Assembly (NCBI GenBank): GCA_950295325.1 | Contig: OX485804.1 | Coordinates: 6,758,001 to 6,822,000 of the forward strand | DNA: 64,000 nucleotides | Source: Polytrichum commune | Lineage: Eukaryota; Streptophyta; Polytrichopsida; Polytrichales; Polytrichaceae | Direction: 5' to 3' | Shown here: one piece after another, positions 60,301 through 64,000 of the stretch | How positions within the stretch are numbered: the stretch's first letter is position 1 | Layout of the letters: each line of letters starts with the position of its first letter | Program-made: the position numbers and the translations under genes | Notes under the pieces: generated by a model | The model's database searches: none | What the model was told of the DNA's origin: nothing | The model's input: the letters and a program-made list of their open reading frames with translations, nothing else

Positions 60301-61396
60301 GGATATTTTGTTATACATATTATAGGGGTTGATTATTGTTCAAAAGTATATTTGTATACTTATGTTAATGACTATATATGAATGGATGTTTTTTTTGTGT
60401 ATACATATTATCACTTGTATATTTATTGTTGCAATTGTATGTGTATTACTTCATTTCACAAAAAATAACTTGTATATAGGGGGTTTTTAGAGGATGCAGT
60501 GAACGCACGTGATTCTAGGTTTTAATGAAATGTGCACCCCCCGAGACTCATCCAACATAAAATCCTTGAAATAGAGCTAGGGCTAGACACTGACCTCTTT
60601 GAGTTGGGCCCATGTCATTATTACGAAGATAAAAACGAGGTCTAGTCAAAACTCGATCACCCATACTTATGGTCAATACGTTTCAACTAGGACCATGCAA
60701 GACTAATGCAAAAGATTCGATGCTTATTCCGGTGTCAAAGAATGTAAAAAAAAAAAAACTTACACGCTATAGTAGAATTGACTGCATTCTCACATTGAGT
60801 GATGTTCATGGGGGCCCAACTCAAAGAGGTGGGTCTCTAGGCCTTGGCCTTGAAACAATATGCAACTTGCATATTACTATATTAATTTGACTTGACACTA
60901 AAGTTAATTTTAAACACCCTTAACTAGTCTATTGCAAGTCATTTAAAATGAATTGTTCAAGTTTTTATGTTGGATGGATGGAAGGTGTGGTCATATGCAA
61001 TATCTTAATCCCCTCTCTCTTGTGCAAACCAATCCTAAAGAGAAGGGAGAGAGGGAATTATTGTATATGAGCGTACCTCTCATTCATCTGACATAAAAGT
61101 CCTATAATAGTTTGTAGCCCATAAGTTAGTGTCTGGGGAGACTTTTGGACATAATCGGTAAAAATCCTCGTGTATTCAAGTCCAACCGGGTTATATGTTG
61201 TGATCTTTTGGTTATTCTTTATACACTTTGAGGCATGCTCCGCATATTCCTCTAAAATGACTAGTAATTCTCCCAAAGTCTTGAACTTCAACCAGTTCAT
61301 TAGCGGTCGGATCTCCCCGTTCATTGCCAGAGATCTACTTTTTTTTTTTTAACATTTGACATTGGAATCAGCTTTTAAGACCCCAAAGCAGTGTAA
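60301..61396. other. Intergenic AT-rich DNA
   Basis: No gene is recognised. A CCTCTCTCTTG..AGAGAAGGGAGAGAGG near-palindrome lies at about 61011-61056. Confidence 0.4.
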
Positions 61397-61966
61397 GGGC
61401 CACTTCACACATGAGATTGAGAGCCCGTGACCACTACACTTCAAGCACTCTCATTGGTGGAAAAGGCGGAGCCGGTCCAAGTTCGCTTCCCACTACGCTT
61501 GAGGGACCAACATAGTATGTGAAGGTCGAAAGGTGCAGTAAATCTATCTATCTATTTATCTATCTATATATTTTTCATGTTGTAATTTTGGACTCAACTT
61601 GGGGATGTAAAGCGCGCCTACATGGGTTCCTACATGGCATCGAATGGATCATGTTTCACGATCATTTGGATTATTTTCAAAAACCACTTCTCGGAGATAG
61701 ACCTAACACAAAACCGGGAGACCATGACACTCCAAACGCTCACAACCGTTGATTTATTCTACTTTATCATGTGTGAAGACTCGGATGAATAGAAATTCAT
61801 TGAAATAGCATTTTAGTTGAGGACCCGGTCACATATGACTTCACACTACACTTGAGGGTCCGTGACCACACTACATGATGTTGGGGGTGTGTTGGGACGG
61901 CCTTGGGACGCTTTCTTGTGGGCTCTCACAATTTCACGGTCACGGCTCTTGGCTCATGTGTGAAGC
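61397..61966. mobile_element. MITE, family A, inverted orientation, with internal microsatellite
   Basis: The left end GGGCCACTTCACACATGAG follows TAA, and the right end (CATGTGTGAAGC, with TGGC lost) precedes TAA at 61967-61969. About 90 bp not seen in the other copies, including a CTAT-repeat tract at about 61544-61568, lies at about 61520-61610 and accounts for the greater length (570 bp). Confidence 0.85.
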
Positions 61967-63336
61967 TAAGTACTCGAGGTCATTTGAGACGAATCCACAA
62001 GGAACATGTAAGTTAAGGGCGGGGGTCAAGTTTCTTATGCGGGATGGATGAGACGTATACTCCGTTGCTTGTAGTAGTAGTAGTAGTATATGTTAATGCC
62101 TATTGCTGTAGTAGGTGGGCCAACCAAGCGACCTGCCCGGCGGAAAAGGATGGCGGGCCCCGCCTCTGCCCGAGGTGGGCCCGGTGTGCGGCCACTTGCT
62201 TGGAGGGGGTGTTGGAGTTGCAGCAGTTCCGGCGCTGGCTGCTCCGTTTCTTCCCTGTCGCCCAATTGCACGAATTTCTTCCTGCACCTCAGCCCCAGAT
62301 GCGTCTTTTTGATTGCCATCGCCGGCGTGCACGGGGAGGACGCAATCCCCACGTCAGTCAGGATGAAGGGTGACTTTCATCTTGTGATTCGCAGCTAATA
62401 ACTAAAACTATCTTGCAATTATTCTTCTTCCCAAGGGGATACTTTCTTTCTTTTCTTTCTTTCTTACCTTATTGATTACTGCTCAGCAGCAGCAGCAGGT
62501 CGCGTGCGGGGCAGCCAGGGACGCGGAGCAGTAAGAGGGAATTGATAGATGGGTGGGGTGGGAAGAGTTAACTTATTAGCGGCAATTGTCCCTCCGATGA
62601 TTTCTCGCGCCTTAAGTTGAGTGCAAGTGGGGGTATCATCATCAGGTGGGACTCTGGAGGAGTGGAGTGTGCTTTTGGGGGGCTCATGAATTGCACAGCG
62701 GGTGGGGGGATGGGAGAAAGCTTTAACTTATATTCGAGGGTTGCGTGAAAGGGGGCCTGGCAGGCAGGGGAAGTTAAGCATCAAGAGGTGTGGAGTTAGG
62801 AGTTAGCAACAGTGAGTTGGTGCGGTTTTGGTCAATTGCTGGACTCGGCGGGAGTTCTTGCTGTGAGTTTCTTTCTTGGAGGGACTGCTTTGTTTGTCTG
62901 TGAGTTGGTTGGTTGGTTGGTCGGTTGGTTCTGGTGGTTGTTGTTGTTGAGAGGAGGTTTGGGTTGGGTTGGTTTTTTGTTGTTGGTGATTGAGGCGACT
63001 GCCTTCAGTAATGTAATATTATGTAATGCACGGAGGACGTTTGCTTTTGTGAGAGAGAGCCTGGGAAATGTGTGTAGTAGAAGGGTAAGGCGTGGGATTT
63101 GCATTGGGTGGTGCTGCAGTATGTAGATGGATGTGAGTCGTGGAGGGGGTGGGGGTAAGGGTAAAGGCATTGATGCACGTGGGTATGGGGGCTATGGCAG
63201 AGCATGAGCAGAGGTGGTTGGGAGTAGTAAGAATCTGTAGAGTAGTCGCCTGGGGCCCAAATGTGTGCGTGAGGAGGAGTATCGAGGAACAGGGCAGTAG
63301 GCAGGGGTGGTTTGTGCACGCGATCGGGGCAAAAGC
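61967..63336 (+). promoter_or_regulatory. Upstream region and GC/GT-rich leader of the F-box gene
   Basis: Base composition changes at about 62100 from AT-rich repeat DNA to G-rich sequence. The stretch contains a TAG triplet run (about 62072-62087), a TTTC-rich tract (about 62446-62463), a CAG run (about 62487-62498) and TTGG/TTG runs (about 62907-62950). It is probably the promoter and 5' UTR. Open frames on both strands at 62035-62400 and 62812-63319 are low-complexity and carry no recognised domain. Confidence 0.45.
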
Positions 63337-63906
63337 ATGAACTTACTGTCCGAGTGGATTGCGGTCATCTCTTCGGGGCCGTTAGTGCAATTGGACGATA
63401 AGGACGAGATATCATCCGCATCGTGGGGGCTGGGCAACATGTTTCTCAAGCGGCGATGTGTGAGCAAGAAAGTGGAGAACGTGGAGGATATGGCGGACTG
63501 TATGTCGGTCCTGGATCTACCGGAGCTGGCATTGGAAGGCATCCTGGCGCGGCTGCCTGCGGCTTCCCTGCGTCACATGGCGGGTGTGTGTCAAGAATTG
63601 CGTAAGCGGTGCCAGAGCGACCATTTGTGGCAGCACCTGTTTGAGTCGAAATGGGCACGCATTGTTGGCCCCTCTGCTTTCCGAGAATGGCAGCGGCACT
63701 TGATCGCTCAAGCGGAGCAAGGGCCCGTGGTGGAGCGCCCTGCTCGGCCGTGGGGCTGGCCCTTGTCGTGCCTGTGGCCCTTCAGCTGGCTCAATGTGCC
63801 CAGCCAGCCCACCAGCGTCACCCCCCCTACCAATTCCCTCATGGCATGGTACTGGGCACTCGAGAGCGGGAGTTTCTGGTTCCCTGCTCAAGTCTACAAC
63901 CGAGAG
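63337..63906 (+). CDS. F-box protein, exon 1 (partial; continues beyond the window)
   Basis: The frame is open from ATG 63337 to the window edge. A likely donor, CGAGAG/GTGGGT, ends exon 1 at 63906 after 190 codons. Residues about 57-104 are an F-box: VLDLPELALEGILARLP, then HMAGVCQELRKRC and SDHLWQHLF. The segments KWARIVGPSAFREWQRHL and ESGSFWFPAQVYNRE match the plant F-box group that includes Arabidopsis At2g26850 and At2g41170, where the same FWFPAQVYNRE block precedes the C-terminal domain. Such proteins usually bind SKP1 in an SCF ubiquitin ligase; the target is unknown. An in-frame stop at 63298 with no ATG between supports the start. Codons are G/C-ending, as in RHM. The F-box call is firm; the subgroup rests on recalled similarity. 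Confidence 0.9.
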
Positions 63907-64000
63907 GTGGGTGCCCTGTTGCTATGCTATATTGTTGTGTCGATGTTTGCATTGCATTGTGGTGTTGGGTGTATTGTATTCCTTACCGGCCAGGTGGTTA

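Noticed and set aside
62035-62400. GC-rich frames of about 100 codons on both strands upstream of the F-box gene
   Set aside because: The frames overlap on opposite strands, are Ala/Arg/Pro-rich, and start in a triplet repeat. They are best explained by leader or promoter composition.
1-64000. tRNA, rRNA or organelle-derived genes
   Set aside because: I looked for tRNA-like arms and conserved rRNA segments and found only the SINE heads, which are tRNA-derived but do not form full tRNAs.

Overview
This is eukaryotic nuclear DNA, almost certainly from a land plant or close streptophyte. The three protein genes I can support are plant types: a trifunctional UDP-rhamnose synthase (RHM), a 28-exon SECRET AGENT-type O-GlcNAc transferase (SEC/OGT), and the first exon of a plant F-box protein. 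Introns have plant-like GT-AG borders, and most of the window is AT-rich intergenic DNA packed with short non-autonomous transposons. The genus cannot be fixed from sequence alone. All three genes lie on the + strand.

Layout. 1-12.5 kb is gene-free repeat DNA: several MITE families, tRNA-derived SINEs, inverted repeats and simple repeats. 12.5-15.6 kb is RHM with a GC-rich leader, two coding exons (13089-14687, 14929-15381) and a probable 3' UTR. 15.6-22.8 kb is repeat DNA, including a 1.4-kb MITE-like element that carries a second MITE nested inside it. 22.8-37.7 kb is SEC: a GC-rich leader, then 28 exons that join without a frame break into a 980-residue protein, using one GC-AG intron. 38.6-42.0 kb holds decayed autonomous transposons: a pogo/Tigger-like transposase piece followed by an APE-type LINE piece with endonuclease and partial reverse-transcriptase motifs. 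42-62 kb is again gene-poor. It contains more copies of the same MITE and SINE families, two related fragments of an unrecognised protein on opposite strands, a 355-bp foldback element, and a twelve-unit tandem repeat near 50.56-51.0 kb whose units each carry a short dyad. 62-64 kb is the GC-rich leader and first exon of an F-box gene that runs off the right edge.

The genes do not form an operon-like or pathway unit. RHM supplies UDP-rhamnose for cell-wall pectin and glycosides, SEC attaches GlcNAc to nuclear and cytosolic proteins, and the F-box protein is probably a ubiquitin-ligase adaptor. Both of the first two use nucleotide sugars, but their nearness is probably chance.

The most unusual signal is the array at 50.56-51.0 kb. 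Its dyads are kept while their sequence changes, and the minus strand of the same units encodes a degenerate E-L-S-N-S-like peptide repeat. Other points of interest are the transposon nesting that gives a relative order of insertion, a perfect 34-bp inverted repeat, and the pair of unrecognised protein fragments.
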